Program-made: the position numbers and the translations under genes | Origin: Isoetes taiwanensis | Lineage: Eukaryota; Streptophyta; Lycopodiopsida; Isoetales; Isoetaceae | Direction: 5' to 3' | Assembly: GCA_021234155.1 (NCBI GenBank) | Contig: JAJEKV010000002.1 | Location: 28,262,262-28,326,261 of the forward strand | Length of the DNA: 64,000 nt | Shown: in pieces, positions 13,904 through 28,097 of the stretch | How positions within the stretch are numbered: position 1 is the first letter of the stretch | Layout of the letters: the number at the start of each line of letters is the position of its first letter | Notes under the pieces: model-generated | Told to the model about the DNA's origin: nothing | Seen by the model: only the letters and a program-made list of their open reading frames with translations | The model's database searches: none

Positions 13904-16900
13904 CTTGATCATTAATTCCCCTTGATATCTCTCCAACCAATGGTTCTCGACCCCATCCTAAATATCACAACCTTGCCATAGTTCCACAACTTTGCCATAT
14001 TTTGCCATGCCCCATAACCCTGGCGCCGTGGACCACTCCCGTGCTATGATACGGACTATGACTCCGTATCGGTCCATCCCCTTCTCAAAAGAGATGGAAG
14101 GCGATGCGTCCAAATCACGTTCAGTTTGGTCCATCCCTTCTCAGAAGCGATTGTCCCATGCTCAGCATACACACAGGAGTTCCTAGACCTGCCGAACTCA
14201 AGAATGGTTATATAAGTTATTGTACTTCCCGCGGTTACCTTATACCCATTGGAACCTCAGCGTTTCCATTATTTTAGATCCACGCAAAACTCTAGAAGCG
14301 GTTATGGATATCCAGCGCACTTCCAGCGATCACGATATATATCCTTGTACCTCCGTGGTGCTTTAGGATCTTTTCCTTACCTCTACTTGATTGTATCTCC
14401 TTGATTGTATCTCCACGATACCAATCCACCATGGGTACACACAAAAATAAAATTCTTATTCTCTATTCCGCGCAAAGAAAATCAACTTCACGAACTTTAC
14501 CCATAAATTCGTCCCATAGGAAATAATTTGAGATTCCATCCAAATTTTGGCGTCCATATCCTTGACAGACTTATCGGTAAAAGTGTCTTCCCCAATGCTT
14601 AGCTAAGCAAACCTGCAAATAAGGTCAAGTGTTAGTGTAGATGACTTCCCAAGTCAAATATTTTACACCGGCCAATGTCGGCTTCTTGATCATCGCGATC
14701 GACTCTGCAATCCCAAACAAGATGCTTTTATTTATTCCATAATCCCCAAAGGATCATAGGAATTTCTCCCAATAATTGAACTTCGTTCTCCACAAATTCC
14801 CATATGCTTGAGCATTCTCCACGAAAGCAGATTTTATACGCTCTGCTCTTGATGCCCCGACTTCACTTGCGGCGGTGGTAGATCAAATCCTCCTTACTTG
14901 GACTCCGCGTTCCAAGGATTAGCCCGATTACACATATACTTGGCCCCAACACACTTTTACAAAGTTCAACCCGGTGTACTTGCGGCACAAACTTGCAAGA
15001 TTCTTGGTGTGTCGCTGACCTTAGAGTATAATACCACCACTAGTTCCTTCTTCTTTGATTCAAATCCAAAGTAGGAATATAAATCCGGTGATGTTTCCAT
15101 AGCCCATAGATTCCTAGAAGAATCGTAAACTTCAAACTCTGATACCACTTGATACGATTCAATGATTTATGGGAAGCTAAACAAGCGAACAACGACATCT
15201 TATTTGAAGATCAAGATCCAAGATCATCATATATATCCGCAGGACAAATACATTGATGAGCGTTTAACCACCCAACGGGTCCCGCGGGGGTTATGGCAAT
15301 GCAAGCGGCTCACAAATAACCAACGAATTAGTATCTCGGCTACTCTACATAGACCATGAGCAAAGACTATATCGGCTTATTGGCCCTCGGTAGTCTAGCT
15401 ACTCCACGTAGCCACACATCATAAAACAATTGCGGATCTGTGAAATTGCTATGGCGATAATTTGTGACCCCCCACTGTCACCTTTTTAACCCATTACTCT
15501 CTCATCTGGATGAACTATGATATGTGCTGCCCTAATTGAAACTAGACTCCGAGCGGTTCCAGCGATTAAAGGTCACTGAAATCAGACACTTATCATATAG
15601 ATATTATCTATGGTCTTTTTGTACAAAATAGATATTATCTATGGCTTGATCATTAATTCCCCTTGATATCTCTCAACCAATGGTTCTCGACCCCATCTAA
15701 ATATCACAACCTTGCCATAGTTCCACAACTTTGCCATATTTTGCCATGCCCCATAACCACGGCGTAGTGGACCCACTCCCGTGCTATGACTCCTGTCGGT
15801 CCATCCCTTCTCAAAAAGAGAAATCGTCGCGATCGTCCAGAATGCGTTCGGTTTGGTCCATCCCTTCTCAAAAAGCTCCAGCGTACACGGGAGTTCCTAG
15901 ACCTCGAACTCAAGAATGGTTATATAAGTTATTGTACTTCCCTGAGGTTATGGATTGGAACCTCCTTTTAGATCCTGCAAAACTCTAGAAGCGGTTATGG
16001 ATATCCGGCGCGCTTCCATGATGCGATATATATCCTTGTACCTCCGTGGTGCTTTAGGATCTTTTCGTACCTCAGCGGTACTACTTGATTGTATCTCCCG
16101 CGATCACGGTATCTCCCATCGATACCAATCCACCATGGGTACACACAAAGAAATAAAATTCTTATTCTCTATTCCGCATAAAGAAAATCAACTACGAACT
16201 TTACCCATAAAATTACATCCCATAGGAAATAATTTGAGATTCCGCATCCAAATTTTAAGCGTCCATATCCTTGGCAACTTATCAGGTAAAGTGTCTTCCC
16301 CAATGCTTAGCGCTAAGCAAACGCAAAATAAGGTCAAGTGTTAGTGTAGATGACTTCCCAAGTCAAATATTTACACCACCAATGCCAATTTCTGGATCAC
16401 CGATCGACTCTGCAATCCCAAACAAGATGCTTTTATTTATTCCATAATCCCCAAAGGATCATAGGAATTTCTCCCAATAATTCGAACTCGTTCTCCACAA
16501 GTCGGTCCCATATGCTTCGAGCATTCTCCACGAAAGCACTGAATTTTATCTGCTACTGCTACTGATGCCCCAGCTTCACTTGCAGCAGTAGTCGTCAAAT
16601 CCTCCTTACTTGGACTCCACGTTCCAAGGATTCGCCAGTTACACATATACTTGGCCCCCAACACACTTTTACAAAGTTCAACCCAGCTGTACTTGCAGCA
16701 CAAACTTGCAAGATTCTTGGTGTGTCGCAGCCTTAGAGTATAATACCACCACTAGTTCCTTCTTCTTTGATTCAAATCCAAAGTAGGAATATAAATCCAT
16801 GATGTTTCCATAGCCCATAGATTCCTAGAAGAATGCGTAAACTTCGCTTTCGATACCACTTGATACGATTCAATGATTTATGGGAAGCTAAACAAGCTGA

Positions 16901-19900
16901 ACAACGACATCTTATTTGAAGATCAAGATCCAAGATCATCATATATATCCTGAGACAAATACATTGATGAGCGCGTTTAACCACCCAGCCGGGTCCACGA
17001 GGGGTTATGGCAATGCAAGCTGGCTCGACAAATAACCAACGATGTCGGCTACTCTACATAGACCATGAGCAAAGACTATATTTGGCTTATTGGCCCTCCA
17101 GGCTAGTCTAGCTACTCCACGTAGCCACACATCATAAAAACAATTGCGGATCTGTGAAATTAAGCTATGGCGGTAATTTGTGACCCCCTGTCACCTTTTA
17201 GGCCATTACTCTCTCATCTGGATGAACTATGATATGTGCTGCCCTAATTGGGAAACTAGACTCAGGCGGTTCCAACGAGGTAAAGGTCCTTTGAAATCCG
17301 ACACTTATCATATAGATATTATCTATGGTCTTTTTTGTACAAAATAGATATTATCTATGGCGATCATTAATTCCCCTTGATATCTCTCCAACCAATGGTT
17401 CTCGACCCCATCCTAAATATCACAACCTTGCCATAGTTCCACAACTTTGCCATATTTTGCCATGCCCCATAACCCTGGCGCCGTGGACCACTCCCCGTGC
17501 TATGATCACGGACTATGACTCGTGTCGGTCCATCCCTTCTCAAAAGAGATCGTCGCGATGCGTCCAAAATGCGTTCGGTTTGGTCCATCCCTTCTCAAAA
17601 GGCGTTGTCCCATGCTCAACGTACACCTGGGAGTTCCTAGACCCTGCGAACTCAAGAATGGTTATATAAGTTATTGTACTTCCACAGTACCTTATACCCA
17701 TTGGAACCTCCGCGTTTCCATTATTTTAGATCCCTGCAAAACTCTAGAAGCAGTTATGGATATCCAGCGCACTTCAGCGATCGATATATATCCTTGTACC
17801 TCCGGTGGTGCTTTAGGATCTTTTCATTACCTCCAGCGATTACTACTTGATTGTATCTCCGCGATACGGTATCTCCGCGATACCAATCCACCATGGGTAC
17901 ACACAAGAAATAAAATTCTTATTCTCTATTCCGCATAAAGAAAATCAACTACGAACTTTACCCATAAATTAAATCCCATAGGAAATAATTTGAGATTCCG
18001 CATCCAAATTTTAGCGTCCATATCCTTGACGGACTTATCCGGTAAAATTGTCTTCCCCAATGCTTAGCAATGCTAAGCAAACACGCAAATAAGGTCAAGT
18101 GTTAGTGTAGATGACTTCCCAAGTCAAATATTTACACCACGACCAATCGGCTTTCTTGATCACCACGATCGACTCTGCAATCCCAAACAAGATGCTTTTA
18201 TTTATTCCATAATCCCCAAAGGATCATAGGAATTTCTCCCAATAATTCGAACTTCGTTCTCCACAAAGTCGGTCCCATATGCTTGAGCATTCTCCCGCGA
18301 AAGCTTTGAATTTTATATCACGCTCACTCGATGCCCCGCTTCACTTGCGGCGGTGATGTCGTCAAATCCTCCTTACTTGGACTCCGCGTTCCAAGGATTA
18401 GCCCGATTACACATATACTTGGCCCCAACACACTTTTACAAAGTTCAACCCGGTATTTGTACTTGCGGCACAAACTTACAAGATTCTTGGTGTGTATGCG
18501 CGACCTTAGAGTATAATACCACCACTAGTTCCTTCTTCTTTGATTCAAATCCAAAGTAGGAATATAAATCCGTTGATGTTTCCATAGCCCATAGATTCCT
18601 AGAAGAATCGTAAACTTCAAAACACGATACCACTTGATCTGATTCAATGATTTATGGGAAGCTAAACAAGCGAACAACAGCATCTTATTTGAAGATCAAG
18701 ATCCAAGATCATCATATATATCCGCAGACAAATACATTGATGAGCACGTTTAACCACCCAGCCCGGGTCCCGCGGGGTTATGGCAATGCAAGCTGGCTCG
18801 ACAAATAACCAGCGATATCGGCTACTCTACATAGACCATGAGCAAAGACTATATTACGGCTTATTGGCCCTCCAGGGCTAGTCTAGCTACTCCGTAGCCA
18901 CACATCATAAAAACAATTGCGGTCTGTGAAGTCGCTATGGCGGTAATTTGTGACCCCATGTCACCTTTTTTGCCATTACTCTCTCATCTGGATGAACTAT
19001 GATATGTGCTGCCCTAATTGGAAACTAGACTCAGAGCGGTTCCAGCGAGGTAAAGGTCACTGAAATCCGACACTTATCATATAGATATTATCTATGGTCT
19101 TTTTGTACAAAATAGATATTATCTATGAAAGCGATCATTAATTCCCTTGATATCTCTCCAACCAATGGTTCTCGACCCCATCCTAAATATCACAACCTTG
19201 CCATAGTTCCACAACTTTGCCATATTTTGCCATGCCCCATAACCACGGCCGTGGACCACTCCCCGTGCTATGATCACGGACTATGACTCGTGTCGGTCCA
19301 TCCCTTCTCAAAAAGAGATGGTCGCGATCGTCCAAAATCACGTTCGGTTTGGTCCATCCCTTCTCAAAGGCGATTGTCCCATGCTCAGCGTACACACAGG
19401 GAGTTCCTAGACCTGCGAACTCAAGAATGGTTATATAAGTTATTGTACTTCCACGGTACCTTATACCCATTGGAACCTCCCGCGTTTCCATTATTTTAGA
19501 TCCTGCAAAACTCTAGAAGCGGTTATGGATATCCGGCGCTTCCAGCGATGCGATATATCCTTGTACCTCAGTGGTGCTTTAGGATCTTTAAGTGCCTCCA
19601 GCGGTACTACTTGATTATATCTCCCGCGATCACGATATCTCCCGCGATACCAATCCACCATGGGTACACACAAGAAATAAAATTCTTATTCTCTATTCCG
19701 CATAAAGAAAATCAACTTCACGAACTTTACCCATAAATTTAATCCCATAGGAAATAATTTGAGATTCCGCATCCAAATTTTAAGCGTCCATATCCTTGAC
19801 GACTTATCCCAGTAAAAGTGTCTTCCCCAATGCTTAACGCTAAGCAAACCTGCAAATAAGGTCAAGTGTTAGTGTAGATGACTTCCCAAGTCAAATATTT

Positions 19901-22900
19901 ACACCACGACCCAATCGGCTTTCTGAGATCACCATGATCTTGCAATCCCAAGCAAGATGCTTTTATTTATTCCATAATCCCCAAAGGATCATAGGAATTT
20001 CTCCCAATAATTCGAACTCGTTCTCCACAAGTTGCTTGAGCATTCTCCCGCAGCACTTTTTATTCCATAATCCTTCACTTGCGGCTGTGGATCAAATCCT
20101 CCTTACTTGGACTCCACGTTCCAAGGATTTCTTGGCCCCAACACACTTTTACAAAGTTCAACCCGGTGTACTTGCAGCACAAACTTTACAAGATTCTTGG
20201 TATATAATACCACCACTAGTTCCTTCTTCTTTGATTCAAATCCAAAGTAGGAATATAAATCCCTGATGTTTCCATAGCCCATAGATTCCTAGAAGAATCG
20301 TAAACTTCATTCGATACCACTTGATACGATTCAATGATTTATGGGAAGCTAAACAAGCTGAACAACGACATCTTATTTGAAGATCAAGATCCAAGATCAT
20401 CATATATATCACGACAAAATACATTGATGAGCACGTTTAACCACCCAGCGGGTCCACGGGGGTTATGGCAATGCAAGCGGCTCGACAAATAACCAACGAT
20501 CTCGGCTACTCTACATAGACCATGAGCAAAGACTATATCGGCTTATTGGCCCTCGAGTCTAGTCTAGCTACTCCCGTAGCCACACATCATAAAACAATTG
20601 CGGTCTGTGAAGTCGCTATGGCGGTAATTTGTGACCCCTGTCACCTTTTACCGGCCATTACTCTCTCATCTGGATGAACTATGATATGTGCTGCCCTAAT
20701 TGGAAACTAGACTCGAGCGGTTCCAACGAGATAAAGGTCACTGAAAAATCCGACACTTATCATATAGATATTATCTATGGTCTTTTTGTACAAAATAGAT
20801 ATTATCTATGGCTTGATCATTAATTCCCCTTGATATCTCTCCAACCAATGGTTCTCGACCCCATCCTAAATATCACAACCTTGCCATAGTTCCACAACTT
20901 TGCCATATTTTGCCATGCCCCATAACCCTGGCGCCGTGGACCACTCCCCCGTGCTATGATACGGACTATGACTCCGTATCAGTCCATCCCTTCTCAAAAA
21001 GAGATCGTCCGCGATCGTCCAAGTACGTTCCAGTTTGGTCCATCCCTTCTCAAGGCGATTGTCCCATGCTCAACGTACACCTGGGAGTTCCTAGACCCTG
21101 CGAACTCAAGAATGGTTATATAAGTTATTGTACTTCCATAGTACCTTATACCCATTGGAACCTCCGCGTTTCCATTATTTTAGATTCCTGCAAAACTCTA
21201 GAAGCAGTTATGGATATCCACGCACTTCCGCAGTACGATATATCCTTGTACCTCCGTGGTGCTTTAGGATCTTTACGTTACCTCCAGCGCGGTACTACTT
21301 GATTGTATCTCCGCGATCTGATATCTCCCGCGATACCAATCCACCATGGGTACACACAAGAAATAAAATTCTTATTCTCTATTCCGCATAAAGAAAATCA
21401 ACTTACGAACTTTACCCATAAGTCTGTCCCATAGGAAATAATTTGAGATTCCGCATCCAAATTTTAGCGTCCATATCCTTGACAGCTTATCCGTAAAGTG
21501 TCTTCCCCAATGCTTAACGCTAAGCAAACCTGCAAATAAGGTCAAGTGTTAGTGTAGATGACTTCCCAAGTCAAATATTTACACCACGGCCAATCGGCTT
21601 TCTGAGGATCACCCGCGATCGACTCTGCAATCCCAAGCAAGATGCTTTTATTTATTCCATAATCCCCAAAGGATCATAGGAATTTCTCCCAATAATTCGA
21701 ACTTCGTTCTCCACAAATTCGGTCCCATATGCTTGAGCATTCTCCACGAAAGCAGCGAATTTTATACGCTCTCTCGCGATGCCCCTTCACTTGCGGCGGT
21801 GATGTCAAAATCCTCCTTACTTGGACTCCACGTTCCAAGGATTAGCCCGATTACACATATACTTGGCCCCAACACACTTTTACAAAGTTCAACCCCAAAA
21901 TGTACTTGCGGCACAAACTTGCAAGATTCTTGGTGTGTCGCAGCCTTAGAGTATAATACCACCACTAGTTCCTTCTTCTTTGATTCAAATCCAAAGTAGG
22001 AATATAAATCCCGGTGATGTTTCCATAGCCCATAGATTCCTAGAAGAATGCGTAAACTTCGCTCACGATACCACTTGATGCGATTCAATGATTTATGGGA
22101 AGCTAAACAAGCTGAACAACAACATCTTATTTGAAGATCAAGATCCAAGATCATCATATATATCACGAACAAATACATTGATGAGCACGTTTAACCACCC
22201 AGCCGGGTCCCGCGGGGGTTATGGCAATGCAAGCGGCTCGACAAATAACCAACGATATCGGCTACTCTACATAGACCATGAGCAAAGACTATATCGGCTT
22301 ATTGGCCCTCGAGTCTAGTCTAGCTACTCCCGTAGCCACACATCATAAAACAATTGCGGATCTGTGAAGTCGCTATGGCGGTAATTTGTGACCCCTGTCA
22401 CCTTTTAAATTATTACTCTCTCATCTGGATGAACTATGATATGTGCTGCCCTAATTCGGAAACTAGACTCGAGCGGTTCCAACGAGGTAAAGGTCACTGA
22501 AATCCGACACTTATCATATAGATATTATCTATGGTCTTTTGTACAAAATAGATATTATCTATGGCTTGATCATTAATTCCCCTTGATATCTCTCCAACCA
22601 ATGGTTCTCGACCCCATCCTAAATATCACAACCTTGCCATAGTTCCACAACTTTGCCATATTTTGCCATGCCCCATAACCACTGGCGTAGTGGACCACTC
22701 CCCGTGCTATGATCACGGACTATGACTCCATCCCTTCTCAAAAAGAGATCGTCGCGATCGTCCAAGTCGTTCGGTTTGGTCCATCCCTTCTCAAAGGCGA
22801 TTGTCCCATGCTCAGCGTACACACAGGAGTTCCTAGACCTGCCGAACTCAAGAATGGTTATATAAGTTATTGTACTTCCATAGTACCTTATACCCATTGG

Positions 22901-25900
22901 AACCTCCAGCGTTTCCATTATTTTAGATTCACCAAAACTCTAGAAGCGGTTATGGATATCCGGCGCACTTCCAGCGATCTGATATATCCTTGTACCTCCG
23001 TGGTGCTTTAGGATCTTTAAGTTACCTCCGTGATACTACTTGATTGTATCTCCACGATCTGATATCTCCGATACCAATCCACCATGGGTACACACAAGAA
23101 ATAAAATTCTTATTCTCTATTCCGCATAAAGAAAATCAACTTACGAACTTTACCCATAAGTCTGTCCCATAGGAAATAATTTGAGATTCCGCATCCAAAT
23201 TTTAGCGTCCATATCCTTGACAGCTTATCCGTAAAGTGTCTTCCCCAATGCTTAACGCTAAGCAAACCTGCAAATAAGGTCAAGTGTTAGTGTAGATGAC
23301 TTCCCAAGTCAAATATTTACACCACGGCCAATCGGCTTTACAGATCACCACGATCTGACTCTGCAATCCCAAGCAAGATGCTTTTATTTATTCCATAATC
23401 CCCCAAAGGATCATAGGAATTTCTCCCAATAATTGAACTTCGTTCTCCACAAATTAGGTCCCATATGCTTGAGCATTCTCCCGCGAAAGCAAATTTTATC
23501 TCGCTCACTCTTCGATGCCCCGGCTTCACTTGCGGCGGATGTCGTCAAATCCTCCTTACTTGGACTCCACGTTCCAAGGATTTGCCAGTTCACTCATATA
23601 CTTGACCCCAACACACTTTTTGACAAAGTTCAACCCGGCTATACTTGCAGCACAAACTTGCAAGATTCTTGGTGTGTCGCAGCCGTAGAGTATAATACCA
23701 CCACTAATTCCGTCTTCTTTGATTCAAATCCAAAGTAGGAATTAAAATCCCGGTGATGTTTCCATAGCCCGTAGAATCGCAAACTTCCGCTCTGATACCA
23801 CTTGATACGATTCAATGATTTATGGGAAGCTAAACAACTGAACAACAGCATCTTATTTGAAGATCAAGATCCAAGATCATCATATATATCACAGACAAAT
23901 ACATTGATGAGCACGTTTAACCACCCAACCGGGTCCACAGGGTTATGGCAATGCAACCAAGCTCGACAAATAACCAACAGTATCTGGCTACTCTACATAG
24001 ACCATGAGCAAAGACTATATCTGGCTTATTGGCCCTCCAGGCTAGTCTAGCTACTCCACGTAGCCACACATCATAAAAACAATTGCAGATCTGTGAAGTC
24101 ACTATGGCAGTAATTTGTGACCCCCTGTCACCTTTTCGGCCATTACTCTCTCATACGGATGAACTATGATATGTGCTGCCCTAATTCGGAAACTAGACTC
24201 CGAGCCGGTTCCAACGAGGTAAAGGTCACTGAAATCCGACACTTATCATATAGATATTATCTATGGTCTTTTTGTACAAAATAGATATTATCTATGGCTT
24301 GATCATTAATTCCCCTTGATATCTCTCCAACCAATGGTTCTCGACCCCATCCTAAATATCACAACCTTGCCATAGTTCCACAACTTTGCCATATTTTGCC
24401 ATGCCCCATAACCCTGGCGCCGTGGACCACTCCCCCGTGCTATGATACGGACTATGACTCCGTATCAGTCCATCCCTTCTCAAAAAGAGATCGTCCGCGA
24501 TCGTCCAAGTACGTTCCAGTTTGGTCCATCCCTTCTCAAGGCGATTGTCCCATGCTCAACGTACACCTGGGAGTTCCTAGACCCTGCGAACTCAAGAATG
24601 GTTATATAAGTTATTGTACTTCCACAGTACCTTATACCCATTGGAACCTCCGCGTTTCCATTATTTTAGATCCCTGCAAAACTCTAGAAGCAGTTATGGA
24701 TATCCGCGCACTTCCGCAGTACGATATATCCTTGTACCTCCGTGGTGCTTTAGGATCTTTCGTACCTCCGCGGTACTACTTGATTGTATCTCCACGATAC
24801 AGTATCTCCACGATACCAATCCACCATGGGTACACACAAGAAATAAAATTCTTATTCTCTATTCCGCATAAAGAAAATCAACTTACGAACTTTATCTGTC
24901 CCATAGGAAATAATTTGAGATTCCGCATCCAAATTTTAGCGTCCATATCCTTGACAGCTTATCCGTAAAGTGTCTTCCCCAATGCTTAACGCTAAGCAAA
25001 CCTGCAAATAAGGTCAAGTGTTAGTGTAGATGACTTCCCAAGTCAAATATTTACACCACGGCCAATCGGCTTTACAGATCACCACGATCTGACTCTGCAA
25101 TCCCAAGCAAGATGCTTTTATTTATTCCATAATCCCCCAAAGGATCATAGGAATTTCTCCCAATAATTCGAACTCGTTCTCCACAAGTCGGTCCCATATG
25201 CTTCGAGCATTCTCCACGAAAGCACTGAATTTTATCTGCTACTGCTACTGATGCCCCAGCTTCACTTGCAGCAGTAGTCGTCAAATCCTCCTTACTTGGA
25301 CTCCACGTTCCAAGGATTCGCCAGTTACACATATACTTGGCCCCCAACACACTTTTACAAAGTTCAACCCAGCTGTACTTGCAGCACAAACTTGCAAGAT
25401 TCTTGGTGTGTCGCAGCCTTAGAGTATAATACCACCACTAGTTCCTTCTTCTTTGATTCAAATCCAAAGTAGGAATATAAATCCCGGTGATGTTTCCATA
25501 GCCCATAGATTCCTAGAAGAATCGTAAACTTCCGCTCTGATACCACTTGATACGATTCAATGATTTATGGGAAGCTAAACAACTGAACAACAGCATCTTA
25601 TTTGAAGATCAAGATCCAAGATCATCATATATATCACAGACAAATACATTGATGAGCACGTTTAACCACCCAACCGGGTCCACAGGGTTATGGCAATGCA
25701 ACTGGCTCAGCAAATAACCAACAGTATCTGGCTACTCTACATAGACCATGAGCAAAGACTATATCTGGCTTATTGGCCCTCCAGGCTAGTCTAGCTACTC
25801 CACGTAGCCACACATCATAAAAACAATTGCAGATCTGTGAAGTCGCTATGGCAGTAATTTGTGACCCCCTGTCACCTTTTCGGCCATTACTCTCTCATAC

Positions 25901-27740
25901 GGATGAACTATGATATGTGCTGCCCTAATTCGGAAACTAGACTCCGAGCCGGTTCCAACGAGGTAAAGGTCACTGAAATCCGACACTTATCATATAGATA
26001 TTATCTATGGTCTTTTTGTACAAAATAGATATTATCTATGGCTTGATCATTAATTCCCCTTGATATCTCTCCAACCAATGGTTCTCGACCCCATCCTAAA
26101 TATCACAACCTTGCCATAGTTCCACAACTTTGCCATATTTTGCCATGCCCCATAACCCTGGCACCGTGGACCACTCCCCCGTGCTATGATACGGACTATG
26201 ACTTCGTATCAGTCCATCCCTTCTCAAAAGAGATCATCGCGATGGTCCAAATGCGTTCGGTTTGGTCCATCCCTTCTCAAAGCGATTGTCCCATGCTCAG
26301 CGTACACACGGGAGTTCTAGACCTGCGAACTCAAGAATGGTTATATAAGTTATTGTACTTCCACGATTACCTTATACCCATTGGAACCTCCGGCGTTTCC
26401 ATTATTTTAGATGCACGCAAGACTCTAGAAGCGGTTATGGATATCCGGCGCTTCCAGCGATCGATATATCCTTGTACCTCCGTGGTGCTTTAGGATCTTT
26501 CGTACCTCCGCGGTACTACTTGATTGTATCTCCACGATACAGTATCTCCACGATACCAATCCACCATGGGTACACACAAGAAATAAAATTCTTATTCTCT
26601 ATTCCGCATAAAGAAAATCAACTTACGAACTTTACCCATAAGTTACATCCCATAGGAAATAATTTGAGATTCCGCATCCAAATTTTAGCGTCCATATCCT
26701 TGACAGCTTATCCGTAAAGTGTCTTCCCCAATGCTTAACGCTAAGCAAACCTGCAAATAAGGTCAAGTGTTAGTGTAGATGATTTCCCAAGTCAAATATT
26801 TACACCACGGCCAATCGGCTTTTCTGGATCACCCGCGATCGACTCTCGCAATCCCAAGCAAGATGCTTTTATTTATTCCATAATCCCCAAAGGATCATAG
26901 GAATTTCTCCCAATAAAATTCGAACTTCGTTCTCCACCAAATTCGGTCCCATATGCTTGAGCATTCTCCGCGAAAACTTAGCGAATTTTATACGCTCTGC
27001 ACTCGCGATGCCCGACTTCACTTGCGGCGATGAGTCGTCAAATCCTCCTTACTTGGACTCCACGTTCCAAGGATTCGCCAGTTACACATATACTTGGCCC
27101 CCAACACACTTTTACAAAGTTCAACCCGGTACTTGCGGCACAAACTTGCAAGATTCTTGGTGTGTCGTGACCTTAGAGTATAATACCACCACTAGTTCCT
27201 TCTTCTTTGATTCAAATCCAAAGTAGGAATATAAATCCCGGTGATGTTTCCATAGCCCATAGATTCCTAGAAGAATCGTAAACTTCGCTTCTCTGATACC
27301 ACTTGATACGATTCAATGATTTATGGGAAGCTAAACAACTGAACAACAGCATCTTATTTGAAGATCAAGATCCAAGATCATCATATATATCACAGACAAA
27401 TACATTGATGAGCACGTTTAACCACCCAACCGGGTCCACAGGGTTATGGCAATGCAACTGGCTCAGCAAATAACCAACAGTATCTGGCTACTCTACATAG
27501 ACCATGAGCAAAGACTATATCTGGCTTATTGGCCCTCCAGGCTAGTCTAGCTACTCCACGTAGCCACACATCATAAAAACAATTGCAGATCTGTGAAGTC
27601 GCTATGGCAGTAATTTGTGATCCCCTGTCACCTTTTCGGCCATTACTCTCTCATACGGATGAACTGTGATATGTGCTGCCTTAATTCGGAAACTAGACTC
27701 CGAGTCAGTTCCAACGAGGTAAAGGTCACTGAAATCCGAC

Positions 27741-27869
27741 CTCTGGTTGCCGAGATATGTCCAACTGAAGTTTCGGTTCTATTTATAGACCTCTCTGCGA
27801 CTTTAGCCTTTTTTAGCATGCAGTTGCCTTTTTCTCAAAATATCTCCTGGCCTTTAATTAGATTATATG
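27741..27869. other. 129-bp insertion inside the last satellite monomer
   Basis: In other copies GAAATCCGAC is followed directly by ACTTATCATATAG. Here 129 bp of unrelated AT-rich sequence (beginning CTCTGGTTGCCGAG, ending GATTATATG) lies between them. No clear target-site duplication or terminal inverted repeat is visible. It is the only such interruption seen in the array and lies about 230 bp from its right edge, so it marks the edge monomer as older or non-homogenised. Confidence 0.75.
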
Positions 27870-28097
27870 ACTTATCATATAGATATTATCTATGGCCTTT
27901 TTCTACAAAATAGATATTATCTATGGCTTGATCATTAATTTCCCTTGATATCTTTCCAACCAATGGTTCTCGACCCCATCCTAAATATCACAACCTTGCC
28001 ATAGTTCCACAACTTTGCCATATTTTGCCATGCCCCATAACCCTGGCGCCGTGGACCACTCCCCCGTGCTATGATACGGACTATGACTCCGTATCAG

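Larger units (their letters stand above)
1..28097. repeat. Tandem satellite array, ~1.74-kb monomer, about 16 copies
   Basis: A conserved anchor (GTCAAGTGTTAGTGTAGATG) recurs near 1091, 2771, 4429, 6134, 7760, 9469, 11154, 12883, 14625, 16335, 18095, 19863, 21543, 23281, 25015 and 26764. Spacing is 1626-1768 bp, mostly about 1740 bp from 11 kb onward. All copies are head-to-tail. Other landmarks in each copy are the ACATAGACCATGAGCAAAGA box, the TTTTGCCATGCCCCATAACC box and CTTATCATATAGATATTATC. I see no long conserved reading frame: the many 60-190-codon open frames change frame and content from copy to copy. The monomer does not resemble rDNA, 5S DNA, an LTR or a known transposase. The left 11 kb is more ragged than the right. 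This is a long-monomer satellite of unknown origin; the window begins inside it, so its full size is unknown. Confidence 0.95.

Noticed and set aside
1-28097. Dozens of 60-190-codon open frames in the satellite, on both strands
   Set aside because: Their frame, start and length change in every monomer, no protein family is recognisable, and similarity follows the DNA repeat rather than codons.
1-28097. Satellite as rDNA intergenic spacer
   Set aside because: No 18S, 5.8S, 25S or 5S sequence is seen anywhere in the window, and the monomer lacks a recognisable pol I promoter or terminator arrangement.
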